Positions 13,861 through 21,961 of a DNA stretch of 36,534 nt are shown one piece after another; position 1 is the stretch's first letter, and each line of letters opens with the position of its first letter. Location: positions 1 through 36,534 of the IMG/VR virus record IMGVR_UViG_3300010215_000017, one strand, 5' to 3'. Under the pieces are notes generated by a model that saw nothing but the letters and a program-made list of their open reading frames with translations, searched no databases and had not been told where the DNA came from. Made by a program: the position numbers and the translations under genes. Origin of the DNA: a virus.

Positions 13861-14924
13861 GACTCATAAAATTCAATCAAAGTCTTAAACCTTTCTTCGA
13901 AATCAAAAATTTCATCCAATGAGTTGATGGGTGTTTTTTCGCCCTCTTTGCTCTGATTGAACAGCTCAACTTGTTTTTTATCAGTGTTGAAATGCATGCG
14001 AGCGATCGGCTTTCTATTGTTGTCATCAAGTAATATACCACAATAAGATTTAGTGTCTCTCATAAAAATTCGATCGGCAGAAACCCACTTTCTACATATA
14101 GACTTTATGATGTTGAAGCCCTCAATTTCATCTTGGGTGGTGATTATGCCGTTCTCCGGCAATTCTTCAGGCTCTGTTTGTTCGTCGATTTGATCCTGCT
14201 CTTCTTGTTGCTCCTGGAGAGCTGCATTTAAGCGTTCAGCTATTTTATCGGTTATGACCTGATTGAGGGTCTTTTTAACGATAAGTCTAAATTTTTCGAG
14301 GTTGCTTGCTGTCAGACGCCCATCATAGACGCTACTAGCAAAGTGTCTTGTAAAGGCATCGCTGGGTGCGCTTACTTCTTTCAGGAAAAGTTCTTTGATA
14401 TCCTTCGAGTACTTTAGATCTGATGCGATATCAATAATTTCTTCGAGGTCAAACGAAGCCTTGGTGAATTTCTTTAATTCGTCAATCTTCTGGTCTGAAA
14501 TTGCGCGAATGTCGAAAGTGAAAAAAGGGTTTTTGTCCATTACATTTGGCGTTTTGATGTCGCTAAAAAAATGATATTCAATTCCGTTTGTTAGAATTGC
14601 AAAACGCGCTTCAACCACACTAAAATACCGATACAGCTGAGCTGTGTAGCCTTCTGAAAGTACCGCTGTATGGGGTTTACACTCGATTAGAATGATAATT
14701 TCGTTGTTCTTTTTAAGCGCGTAGTCTACTTTTTCACCTTTTTTTAGTTCCGGTATGTCGGCTGTAAATTCCGGAACCACTTCTGTTGGATTAAAAACGT
14801 CGTACCCAAGAGCCGAAATAAACGGCATGATTAAAGCGTTTTTGGTCGCTTCTTCTGTCTGGATGTGTTCCAGGGTTGAAGGAAGTCTTTTTGCAATTTC
14901 AAATATTTTATCGGAAAAATCCAT
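13857..14924 (-). CDS. Orphan HsdR-N-type endonuclease domain protein (COG4748-like)
   Basis: The 355-residue protein matches stand-alone relatives of the type I restriction HsdR N-terminal domain. The nuclease core is visible as KGEKVDYAL (D67) followed by ILIECKPH (E81, K83), a PD-(D/E)xK signature, and then QLYRYFSVVEARFAILTNG. There is no helicase, methylase or specificity subunit nearby, so it is not a complete type I system. A Gln/Glu-rich linker at about 235-260 leads to a C-terminal domain of unknown role. Its stop overlaps that of the outer-membrane gene. GAGAGG before the ATG is a fair ribosome site. Likely lysogen-expressed cargo, perhaps for excluding other phages; its target is unknown. 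Confidence 0.8.
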   Translation of the reverse strand: MDFSDKIFEIAKRLPSTLEHIQTEEATKNALIMPFISALGYDVFNPTEVVPEFTADIPELKKGEKVDYALKKNNEIIILIECKPHTAVLSEGYTAQLYRYFSVVEARFAILTNGIEYHFFSDIKTPNVMDKNPFFTFDIRAISDQKIDELKKFTKASFDLEEIIDIASDLKYSKDIKELFLKEVSAPSDAFTRHFASSVYDGRLTASNLEKFRLIVKKTLNQVITDKIAERLNAALQEQQEEQDQIDEQTEPEELPENGIITTQDEIEGFNIIKSICRKWVSADRIFMRDTKSYCGILLDDNNRKPIARMHFNTDKKQVELFNQSKEGEKTPINSLDEIFDFEERFKTLIEFYES

Positions 14925-14944
14925 TTTGAGCCTCTCTGGTTGAA

Positions 14945-15038
14945 TCTCCTAAATTCTAATAATTTTCGCATTAATGGCGCTAGAAATCTTTATTCCTGCG
15001 AAAATATTCCTTTCTTGCCACTTTTAGGATGTGGCAAG
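14945..15038. promoter_or_regulatory. Leader of the packaging operon: repeated element and start-codon hairpin
   Basis: The gap holds TCTCCTAAATTCTAAT (14945-14960), nearly identical to a block upstream of the scaffold gene, and ATTCCTGCG (14992-15000), which recurs before two other late units. At the end, CTTGCCAC (15014-15021) and GTGGCAAG (15031-15038) are perfect complements around the 9-base loop TTTTAGGAT. This hairpin contains the GTG start of the small terminase gene and puts an AGGA ribosome site in the loop. Translational control is possible. Transcription signals here are inferred only from the recurrence. Confidence 0.45.
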
Positions 15039-15429
15039 ACCAAGATCCTATACAAAGAAGTACGCGGATGAGCTTGCTGAGAAATTACTGACTTGGGTTG
15101 GAAATTTAGCAGAACTTGAAGACCGCGAAGAGGCTCGTAAATATTTATTTATCGAGCGTTTTTGCTATAAACACGGATTCCCAAGCAAGCGACTTAAAGA
15201 CTTACAGGCCAGATCCAAAACCTTTGCTGAGGCGTATGAGCTGTTTAAGGACGTGCAGAAGGCAGCTCTGCAGGAGGGAGGACTTACTGGTGAGTATACC
15301 TCAAAGATTTCTGCGCTTCTGCTGTCTCATGATCATAATGTCCGGGAAAAGAAAGACATTGAGAGTCCACTGAGTTCACAACTGAGTGCAATTGAGCAGA
15401 TGCTGGATGAGGAAGAAGACGATGAATAG
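15031..15429 (+). CDS. terS: Terminase small subunit
   Basis: The 132-residue protein has the layout of gp3-like small terminases: a MARPRSYTKKYADELAEKLL start, an FCYKHGFPSKRLKDLQ helix pair, a helical EAYELFKDVQKAALQEGGL core and an acidic tail. It would bind the phage packaging site and present DNA to the large subunit. The GTG start is the only one in frame that gives the usual N-terminus, because a TAG lies two codons upstream. AGGA is very close to the GTG, and both sit in a hairpin. The 3' end overlaps the large terminase start by 8 bases. Confidence 0.8.
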   Translation: MARPRSYTKKYADELAEKLLTWVGNLAELEDREEARKYLFIERFCYKHGFPSKRLKDLQARSKTFAEAYELFKDVQKAALQEGGLTGEYTSKISALLLSHDHNVREKKDIESPLSSQLSAIEQMLDEEEDDE

Positions 15430-17050
15430 TCGTAAGATTCAGCAGATGTTAAACCTGGCTCAGAGTGATGCCGACCGGGAGAAGCTTCGCAAGTACCTGC
15501 GACTCATTGAGAAGCGCTCCCTGTACGAGGAATCTTTGGAGGCCTTTGTCCGGAGAGCTTTCCGAGTGCTGGAACCAACCACTGAGTTTCAGGACAATTG
15601 GCATATACAGGAGATTTGCTCAGTGCTTGAAGCAGAAGTAAAGCGCTGGCCAGTAATGAGGCTGAAGGACTCAAACAAGCCCAGAAAACCAGTACAAATC
15701 CAAAATAAAACCCAAGACATCCTGATCAACGTGCCACCTCGAAGCCTGAAAAGCTTCATTGTTTCTATTTGCCTTCCCGCCTGGGCATGGACACGGCGTC
15801 CTTACCTAAAGTTTCTGAACAGCTCCTACTCTCATGACCTTTCTATGGATCATGCCCGGCGGTGCAGGCAACTTATTCTGTCAAACTGGTATCAATTCAA
15901 CTGGGGAGAGATTGCTGGAATTGATAGGGGTTACCGAGTGCCGGTAGTTTTGGATCGGTCACAGCGTCAGAAGACCAATTTTTCAAATACAGCTGGTGGA
16001 CAACGGTATTCAACCTCTGTATCCGGATCTGCTACGGGATTTGGTGCAGATATAATTGTTGGGGATGACTTACAGAATCAAAAGGAATCACAGTCTGAGC
16101 CTGCGCGAAAGGTTGCCTGGGATCACTGGAGTAAAACGCTCAGCACTCGGTTAAACAACCAGAAATACGGTGTTAGAATCCTGATTCAGCAACGTCTTCA
16201 TGAGTCGGATGTAACGGGAAGGCTTTTAGGGGAAGATCTTCCCCAGGAAACCCCAGAGGAAATCGAAAAAAAACAGGAGCATTTGGAGAACTTCCACAAA
16301 AAATGGAAGTTTATTTGCTTGCCTGCTGAAATTTCCGATGTAGAAGCTTGTGAGCGAGTATCACCGAAAGCTTTGCTAGAGCTCTACGATGATGATTTGC
16401 TGTTTCCTGAGCGTTTGAACCGGCAAATTCTGCGTGATCTGGAAGCAACGCTAGGGAGTCTTGAGTATGCCGGGCAATATGGCCAGACTCCAGCACCATA
16501 TGCGGGTGGACGCATCAAGCGTGAATGGATCAAACGTTATGGTGATTTGCCCTCTGGCCTCCACATCTATTTTTCCATCGACCTCCCCTTTGACGATGAC
16601 AAGGATAGCAAGAATCCAGACAAAGTGGATTATGCTGCAATCTCTGTTCTCGGGGTTCGTGGCATGGATGTTTACTTGCTGGATGTGATAAACAAAAAAT
16701 GGGACATCACAAAGACCAGGGATAATGTCCTGAGTCTTTGGAAGCAGTGGAAACCAGTCGGAATTCTAATTGAGAAGGCTGCCAACGGGCCAGCTCTAAT
16801 CAAGCTACTCCGGGAAAAAGGTGTGCCCGGTATTATAGGAATCAAGAAACCCTCCGTCTCAAAGGCTGTACGCCTGAATGCTGTGGCGCCTAGAATTGAA
16901 GCTGGTGAACTATGGTTCCCAGCTTCTGCTATTTGGTTGAGCACTGCAATGAAGCAACTTGTGAAGTTCCCGAACGTGGCTCACGATGATGTAATGGATA
17001 CGATTGTACAGTTTTTAACCTGGTGGGACAAACAGAGAACATCATGGTAA
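15422..17050 (+). CDS. terL: Terminase large subunit
   Basis: The 542-residue protein is the ATP-driven DNA packaging motor and nuclease. Walker A is NVPPRSLKS at 103-111, with Leu in place of the common Gly. Walker B is IIVGDDLQN at 211-219. The RNase H-like nuclease domain has acidic residues D387 (FSIDLPF), E451 (ILIEKA) and D522/D523/D526 (AHDDVMDT). The frame is open from an ATG at 15386, but the ATG at 15422 has GAGGAAG 8 bases upstream and overlaps the small terminase end, so it is preferred. It opens the head gene block, followed 13 bases later by the portal gene. Confidence 0.95.
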   Translation: MNSRKIQQMLNLAQSDADREKLRKYLRLIEKRSLYEESLEAFVRRAFRVLEPTTEFQDNWHIQEICSVLEAEVKRWPVMRLKDSNKPRKPVQIQNKTQDILINVPPRSLKSFIVSICLPAWAWTRRPYLKFLNSSYSHDLSMDHARRCRQLILSNWYQFNWGEIAGIDRGYRVPVVLDRSQRQKTNFSNTAGGQRYSTSVSGSATGFGADIIVGDDLQNQKESQSEPARKVAWDHWSKTLSTRLNNQKYGVRILIQQRLHESDVTGRLLGEDLPQETPEEIEKKQEHLENFHKKWKFICLPAEISDVEACERVSPKALLELYDDDLLFPERLNRQILRDLEATLGSLEYAGQYGQTPAPYAGGRIKREWIKRYGDLPSGLHIYFSIDLPFDDDKDSKNPDKVDYAAISVLGVRGMDVYLLDVINKKWDITKTRDNVLSLWKQWKPVGILIEKAANGPALIKLLREKGVPGIIGIKKPSVSKAVRLNAVAPRIEAGELWFPASAIWLSTAMKQLVKFPNVAHDDVMDTIVQFLTWWDKQRTSW

Positions 17051-17063
17051 TGAGGATTTGAAT

Positions 17064-18557
17064 ATGCCAACCAAACGCGACCTATACAAAGACTTGAGGA
17101 ATGCCTACAACTTATCAGGGCCATACAGCCCGATAGACAATACAGGCTTGATCCGGCACCCTCGTGAAGAGCAAGATGCTTATGATAAGAGAAGAAAACT
17201 GGGTGCTTTCCCCAGGTTTTTAAAGCTCCTTATCGATATGAACACTGTTCGTCCTATTTTCAGAGATCCTCCTACGCGTGAGTTTAAGCATGGGGATGAT
17301 GTACTGTCTGAATGGTCTGAAATGGTGGATGGCGGGATTCCTGCAGCTAGCTTACAGGTTAAAATGCCTCGATTCCTGCGCCAAGCATGCTTGAATGGTG
17401 TGTTGTTTGTGGTTGCAGAGAATCACCCGGATGATACTATTGCTGGCAGACTTCGATCTGAGTTAGTACAGGCAAAGCTACTCCCATATTTCTTCAGCGT
17501 GACACCGGAGTACTTAATTGATCTGATTTTAACCTCACAGCGCACAATTGAGCGTTTTGTTTGGCTTGACAAAGGAAAGGACAAGCGTGGCAGGCTGATT
17601 GATGTTGCTAAAATCTACACACCCACGAAATATATCGTTTGTCCCAAAGGTCAATACCAGCCAGGCATGAACCTGGATAAGATCAAAAACAAGTTGGAAG
17701 AAATTCCCAATGCTTTGGGCAGGGTACCGGTATACCCTTTGATGAGTGTGGATGAGGACTTAACTGCTGACTTGCCAGAGAGCGATTACAACTACGCTCT
17801 ACAGGCGTGTAAGCTGATTTATAACTTGACCAGCTGGATAGCCTCCAATTGCGCTGATACAGCTTTCCCTGTGTTTATAGGACCAAACTCAATTTCAAAA
17901 CCGCGAAGCGAAATAAATCTTGACGGAGATGTAGAAAAACAAATTGCCGTTGATGTTGGTACAACTAAAGGTCTTAGGGTTGACGATGATTGTAAAATAA
18001 TGCCTCAATGGATTGCGCCACCGAACGAACCAACGACCCTAATGCAGGAAGAGCGAGGGAAAATCATTGAACTACTGGTTTTGCACTATGCTGTTGCCTG
18101 GTGGGGAACCCGGAATACAGTTCAAAGTGGCGAATCCAAAAAACAAGACAAAGGCGTTCGAAATGAAACCCTTGAATACCTGGCTCACCAGTGCGAAGCG
18201 TTAGAGCGCTGGATGACTGAGATGGTCGGTCTCTACATGGGAATTGAAACAGAGGTTGAAGTCATCTACAACACTGATTTCTCTAGTGATGATGACATCA
18301 TGGAATTTATTGAAATGGCTATAACTGCAATTTCAGATGACTTGTCTCTTGCGCCTGAAGTTCGGTCGGAAACTCGAAAGAAAGTCATCAGAAGGCTCTT
18401 TTCTGAATCCTCCTCTGATACGGTTCAAAAGCTGACTAAGTTTCAGCAAAAGTGGGATGAAGAACGCAGAAATGCTGGAAGCGTGATGGGTGGTTTTGGA
18501 CAGGCTAGTTCAGGAAACACTGTTGAGAATAATGATTCTGACAATGTTGAGGAGTAG
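17064..18557 (+). CDS. Portal protein
   Basis: The 497-residue product lies directly after the large terminase and before the MuF gene, the standard portal position. Its length and layout fit SPP1/DUF4055-like portals: an N-terminal LLIDMNTVRPIFRDPP segment, a beta-rich wing with LPYFFSVTPEYLID, a long helical stem and an acidic C-terminus. It would form the ring at the head vertex through which DNA passes. TTG at 17058 is a possible start, but TGAGG lies 8 bases before the ATG at 17064. Identity rests on position and general layout more than on a unique motif. Confidence 0.85.
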   Translation: MPTKRDLYKDLRNAYNLSGPYSPIDNTGLIRHPREEQDAYDKRRKLGAFPRFLKLLIDMNTVRPIFRDPPTREFKHGDDVLSEWSEMVDGGIPAASLQVKMPRFLRQACLNGVLFVVAENHPDDTIAGRLRSELVQAKLLPYFFSVTPEYLIDLILTSQRTIERFVWLDKGKDKRGRLIDVAKIYTPTKYIVCPKGQYQPGMNLDKIKNKLEEIPNALGRVPVYPLMSVDEDLTADLPESDYNYALQACKLIYNLTSWIASNCADTAFPVFIGPNSISKPRSEINLDGDVEKQIAVDVGTTKGLRVDDDCKIMPQWIAPPNEPTTLMQEERGKIIELLVLHYAVAWWGTRNTVQSGESKKQDKGVRNETLEYLAHQCEALERWMTEMVGLYMGIETEVEVIYNTDFSSDDDIMEFIEMAITAISDDLSLAPEVRSETRKKVIRRLFSESSSDTVQKLTKFQQKWDEERRNAGSVMGGFGQASSGNTVENNDSDNVEE

Positions 18558-18560
18558 AGT

Positions 18561-20774
18561 TTGGAGCTTAATGAGAAAAAGTCCTGGGATAGTTACCAGG
18601 ACATTCTGCAGAAGTCTTCAATTCAGATTGACCAGGCTGCGCGGCGTTTCCGTGGTGAAGTGTTTCGCCGGTACCAGAATGGGATCCCATTTGAAGATGC
18701 TTTGGAGTCAAGCTTTCGAGACTTAAAAGTTGCAGATGAGATCCGAGACTCTGTAAAAACGGCTATGATCCAATCTACGCTGGCTGGATATGGAATAGAT
18801 TTGGATGCAACTATCAGCCCTGCACAGCGCAAAGTGCTGGAAAGCACACTCACAAAACGGCCCTGGGATACCTCAGGGCTTAGTTTGTCTAATCTGACCA
18901 CCGGAGCATCCAAGGAAGCCTTAAACGGTATCAAATCGAACGTGAGCCGTGCAATCCGGCAAAAGGAAATAGCTGATAAGCTGGCTCTGGACCTGTATGA
19001 GGGGTATGGATACGGTACCAAGATTATCAATGGAAAGAGGATCAAAGGAAAATACGGCGATTTTGTTGAAGCCAACCTAGTGAACAAACAAGAGATCCAC
19101 CAGTCCCTTGATAAGATGGCCCGCCTGCGCATCGATGGGGCGCTGATTCCAGGAGTTGATAAAAAGATCAAGGCTCTGCGTCGTGCTACTCAAACTCTCC
19201 GTACAGCACCTTTGAAAGCAGCATACAATGAGCTCCTAGATGCGGTGGAATCTGGATCTAAACGAAAAGTAGAGGATGCTATCAGGACAGCTGTATTTGA
19301 AAAAACCAGATATGCAGCCAAACGCATTGCATTTACAGAGACAGAGAGAGCAGCTCACCTTGGACGAATGGCTCGCGTAGAAAATGATCCGCAGTGTGTG
19401 GGGTTTCGTTTTCGGCTTTCTCCATTGCATGATATCTATGATATTTGTGATTTACTCGCTAAGGCTGATTCTGGCGCTGGCCCGGGGGTTTATTCCAAAG
19501 CGAACGCCCCAGTTTTACCTATCCATCCATTTGGTCAGTCAAGGCTTATGCCTATTTATGGGTTAGAACCAATCAAGCAGTCAAAAGAGGAGCTAAACCA
19601 GGGGCTTTTTAAGGCCATGAATCAGGATTTGTCCGCTGGCAAGCCCATGGAGAAAGTAATGCCCAAAGGTGGCCTGGCACAGCTTAAATCTGGGTATCTG
19701 CCTAAGGTATACAACAATCCTGCATTCGCATCGCCTTCCCAGCAGTTGAAACAAGTTTATTTTTTCGACGCGTCCGAAACTCTGAAGGATGTGGCTACAG
19801 CGAATCCAGGCAAAAGATACTTTGAGCCAAAGTCATATGATCAGATCATTGAACAGGGAGAAAGAGACCTAAATAGAGTACTTCGTAAAGTGCCAGCAAT
19901 GAAGTATTTCAAGGGGAAATACGGAGATTACCTAAACGAAGACTTTCCAAAAGAAATACCGATTGAAGATGACAAGCTAGTTTTGAGAATATCGCATAAA
20001 CGAACATTTCCAGGTCAGCTCAGAGAATTTGAACGCATTCGTGATAAACTGTCAGTTGCAGGAAGTCGCGCAGTGAGTGAAGCATTCATGGACCAATTGA
20101 AAGATCAGATACAACACAATGATTTATTGAGCAAAATCGGGATGGGAAATCATTCAACAAAAATTCAGGACTTTAGCACCATACTATCTCAGGAGTTGAG
20201 CCAACACAAATCCAAGGCAAAAGAAGTAGAAAACTTCTACTCTGCATTTCTTGCCGGTAAAATGAACCCTGCTGGGCTTGTAACAAAAATCAAAAAGTCA
20301 CCCGTGAAGCTTCAGAGTTCCTATAGTCAAAAAACAAAAATAATCGAATGGGATGTTGATGATGTTGATGCGCTCGTTCATGAATATACCCATCACATTC
20401 AATTTCAACTTCCAAAAGAGCAATATGACAGGTCGGTCAAAATTGCTAGGACTTTCATAAAGAAAAACATGAAGGAAATTGAGGTTAAATATTATAAGGG
20501 GATAGAAATTCTGCCCAATGGTCAAAAAAAAGCAATTGTGCAGAAGGTAGTTGTGGCGAAAGACGGTTTCGTTACAAACTATACTGGATGTATTTACCCA
20601 TGGGAAGTCATGCCTGACGGGAAAGGTGGTGTTGTTATCAATGATAAAGAATTCAAAGCGAATGAGTTTTTCACGGAAGGAGTTAGAAATTTGTTTTTGA
20701 ACCCTACAAATCTTATATTAAACCATAGAGAGCATTTCTTGCTTACTAGGGCTTTTCTTTCCGGAGAATTCTAA
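18561..20774 (+). CDS. MuF minor head protein with C-terminal zincin toxin-like domain
   Basis: The 737-residue protein is longer than an ordinary MuF head protein. Residues about 245-335 carry the MuF domain (RYAAKRIAFTETERAAHLGR ... VLPIHPFGQSRLMPI). The last 340 residues are a separate module with HEYTHH at 607-612 (zinc ligands H607 and H611, catalytic E608) and NEFFTEGVRNLF at 701-712, whose E702 or E706 would be the third ligand, as in lethal-factor-like zincins. MuF proteins enter the virion, and MuF fusions to toxin domains are a known class of phage-borne polymorphic toxins. The TTG start is supported by GAGGAG about 8 bases upstream and no nearby ATG. Its stop overlaps the next start (TAATG). 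Toxicity is inferred, not shown. Confidence 0.85.
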   Translation: MELNEKKSWDSYQDILQKSSIQIDQAARRFRGEVFRRYQNGIPFEDALESSFRDLKVADEIRDSVKTAMIQSTLAGYGIDLDATISPAQRKVLESTLTKRPWDTSGLSLSNLTTGASKEALNGIKSNVSRAIRQKEIADKLALDLYEGYGYGTKIINGKRIKGKYGDFVEANLVNKQEIHQSLDKMARLRIDGALIPGVDKKIKALRRATQTLRTAPLKAAYNELLDAVESGSKRKVEDAIRTAVFEKTRYAAKRIAFTETERAAHLGRMARVENDPQCVGFRFRLSPLHDIYDICDLLAKADSGAGPGVYSKANAPVLPIHPFGQSRLMPIYGLEPIKQSKEELNQGLFKAMNQDLSAGKPMEKVMPKGGLAQLKSGYLPKVYNNPAFASPSQQLKQVYFFDASETLKDVATANPGKRYFEPKSYDQIIEQGERDLNRVLRKVPAMKYFKGKYGDYLNEDFPKEIPIEDDKLVLRISHKRTFPGQLREFERIRDKLSVAGSRAVSEAFMDQLKDQIQHNDLLSKIGMGNHSTKIQDFSTILSQELSQHKSKAKEVENFYSAFLAGKMNPAGLVTKIKKSPVKLQSSYSQKTKIIEWDVDDVDALVHEYTHHIQFQLPKEQYDRSVKIARTFIKKNMKEIEVKYYKGIEILPNGQKKAIVQKVVVAKDGFVTNYTGCIYPWEVMPDGKGGVVINDKEFKANEFFTEGVRNLFLNPTNLILNHREHFLLTRAFLSGEF

Positions 20775-21151
20775 TGAAAATTACAATTACAGACCGCACG
20801 GGAGCATTTGTTGCTTACCTTGAATGGAAAGATGGAGATGTGAAAGCTAGTTTCGGTAAATTTGATCGTTCCAAAGACGTTGATGAGTGGGCGATGCTTC
20901 AAAATATAAAATCGGCTGTAGAGAATGCGCGTGAGACTGGATACTGGAGAGCGGAGTTTGACACAGGGGATTCAGATTTGTTCGTTCATCCCCTCCTTAT
21001 TGTTCCAAAGCTATCCAACCCTCTAGGTTTCTGGATGCAGTGTCGTTCCATAATTGAATTGTGTCAGGCGAAAGTCAAATTTTCTGAGCCTTTGCCCGAA
21101 GCTCCTACTGCTGAAGAATTGGCCGTGCAATTTGAACCCGACCATTTCTAA
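20774..21151 (+). CDS. Small hypothetical protein, candidate immunity partner of the MuF zincin
   Basis: The 125-residue product is not recognised. It has a beta-rich start (MKITITDRTGAFVAYLEW), a helical middle and an acidic C-terminus, with no signal peptide or membrane helix, so it is cytoplasmic. Its ATG overlaps the stop of the MuF fusion gene as TAATG, giving tight translational coupling. In polymorphic toxin systems the immunity gene sits just downstream of the toxin domain, and this small acidic unknown fits that place. It could equally be an ordinary head gene. The immunity role is inference from context. Confidence 0.55.
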   Translation: MKITITDRTGAFVAYLEWKDGDVKASFGKFDRSKDVDEWAMLQNIKSAVENARETGYWRAEFDTGDSDLFVHPLLIVPKLSNPLGFWMQCRSIIELCQAKVKFSEPLPEAPTAEELAVQFEPDHF

Positions 21152-21166
21152 TCACACTTAAACATT

Positions 21167-21262
21167 ATTCCTGCCGTTAAACACTTCATCTCCTAAATTC
21201 TGATTAAACGCTAGCAGTAGCTGGCAGTCATCGCAGACAGCGAACGATCAGAATCTAGGAGA
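21167..21262 (+). promoter_or_regulatory. Leader of the scaffold-capsid operon: long hairpin covering the ribosome site
   Basis: TCTCCTAAATTCTGAT (21189-21204) can pair with ATCAGAATCTAGGAGA (21247-21262) over 16 bases with one mismatch, closing a 42-base loop. The right arm contains AGGAGA, the ribosome site 4 bases before the ATG at 21267, so the hairpin would hide it. A smaller GCTAGC-AGTA-GCTGGC hairpin lies inside the loop (21210-21225). ATTCCTGCCG (21167-21176) and GATTAAACG (21202-21210) recur before 35756. The left arm is nearly the same as 14945-14960. This may tune scaffold and capsid synthesis. Confidence 0.55.
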
Positions 21263-21266
21263 AATC

Positions 21267-21959
21267 ATGGACAAAATCAAAGAACTCATCAAAAAATTAC
21301 TCGCTGCATCAGACGATTCTGAAAAGCAGAGTATTCAAGCAGATATTACCGCTGCTGTAAAGGATCTTGAATCAAGCGCTTCAAAGTCTGAAGACCTTCT
21401 GAAAGATTCTAAAAAATACAGACAGCGCGCTCAAAAAGCTGAATCTGCACTTAAAAAAGTGTCTGAAAAGCTTGATGTTGAACTGCCTGGTGAGGACTCT
21501 GATGCTGACATTGATGATGTCCTGGATGCGTATTTAGAAAAAACAACCGGTAAAGTCTCAGAATCTGACAAGACCGTCAAGAAGATGCAAAAAGAGCTGG
21601 ACCAGACTCGAAAAACCTTGCAGGATATCCAAGACAAATCCAAAAAAGACCAACAGATGCTACGTGAAAAGGATCGCAATGAATCTCTTGCTGCTTCCCT
21701 GACCAAGAAAGGGATCAACAGCAAGTTTTCTCGCATTGCGGTTCGTGACCTTGCAGACCAGTCCGAGTATGACGAAGAATCTGGTGAATGGAAATTTGGT
21801 GGTAAGTCTCTGGATGAAGCAATTGAAGGTTATGCAAAGTCTGAGCCTGATTTTTTTGGTGAGCCTCCCCGTGGTGGAACTGGATCTGGGCAAAATGGTG
21901 GTGGTGCCACTGGCCCTGTCAAATTGTCTGAGCATTTGCTTGGCAACAAAGGAGAATAA
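21267..21959 (+). CDS. Capsid scaffolding protein
   Basis: The 230-residue product has the usual scaffold composition: strongly charged, almost wholly helical and coiled coil over residues 1-145, an acidic linker (PGEDSDADIDDVLDAY), then a GEWKFGGKSLDEAIEGY block and a Gly-rich tail ending LSEHLLGNKGE. Scaffolds guide capsid assembly and are later removed. It lies between the MuF gene region and the capsid gene, two bases before the latter, which is the common order. Its ribosome site AGGAGA is embedded in the hairpin described for the leader. No protease gene is seen nearby. Confidence 0.8.
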   Translation: MDKIKELIKKLLAASDDSEKQSIQADITAAVKDLESSASKSEDLLKDSKKYRQRAQKAESALKKVSEKLDVELPGEDSDADIDDVLDAYLEKTTGKVSESDKTVKKMQKELDQTRKTLQDIQDKSKKDQQMLREKDRNESLAASLTKKGINSKFSRIAVRDLADQSEYDEESGEWKFGGKSLDEAIEGYAKSEPDFFGEPPRGGTGSGQNGGGATGPVKLSEHLLGNKGE

Positions 21960-21961
21960 AT

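Noticed and set aside
15386-15421. Earlier ATG for the large terminase
   Set aside because: It would overlap the small terminase by 44 bases and lacks the well-spaced GAGGAAG found before the ATG at 15422.
18623-19171. Long open frame of 182 codons on the minus strand
   Set aside because: It lies fully inside the MuF fusion gene, encodes a Ser/Arg-rich sequence with no domain, and opposes the direction of the late genes.
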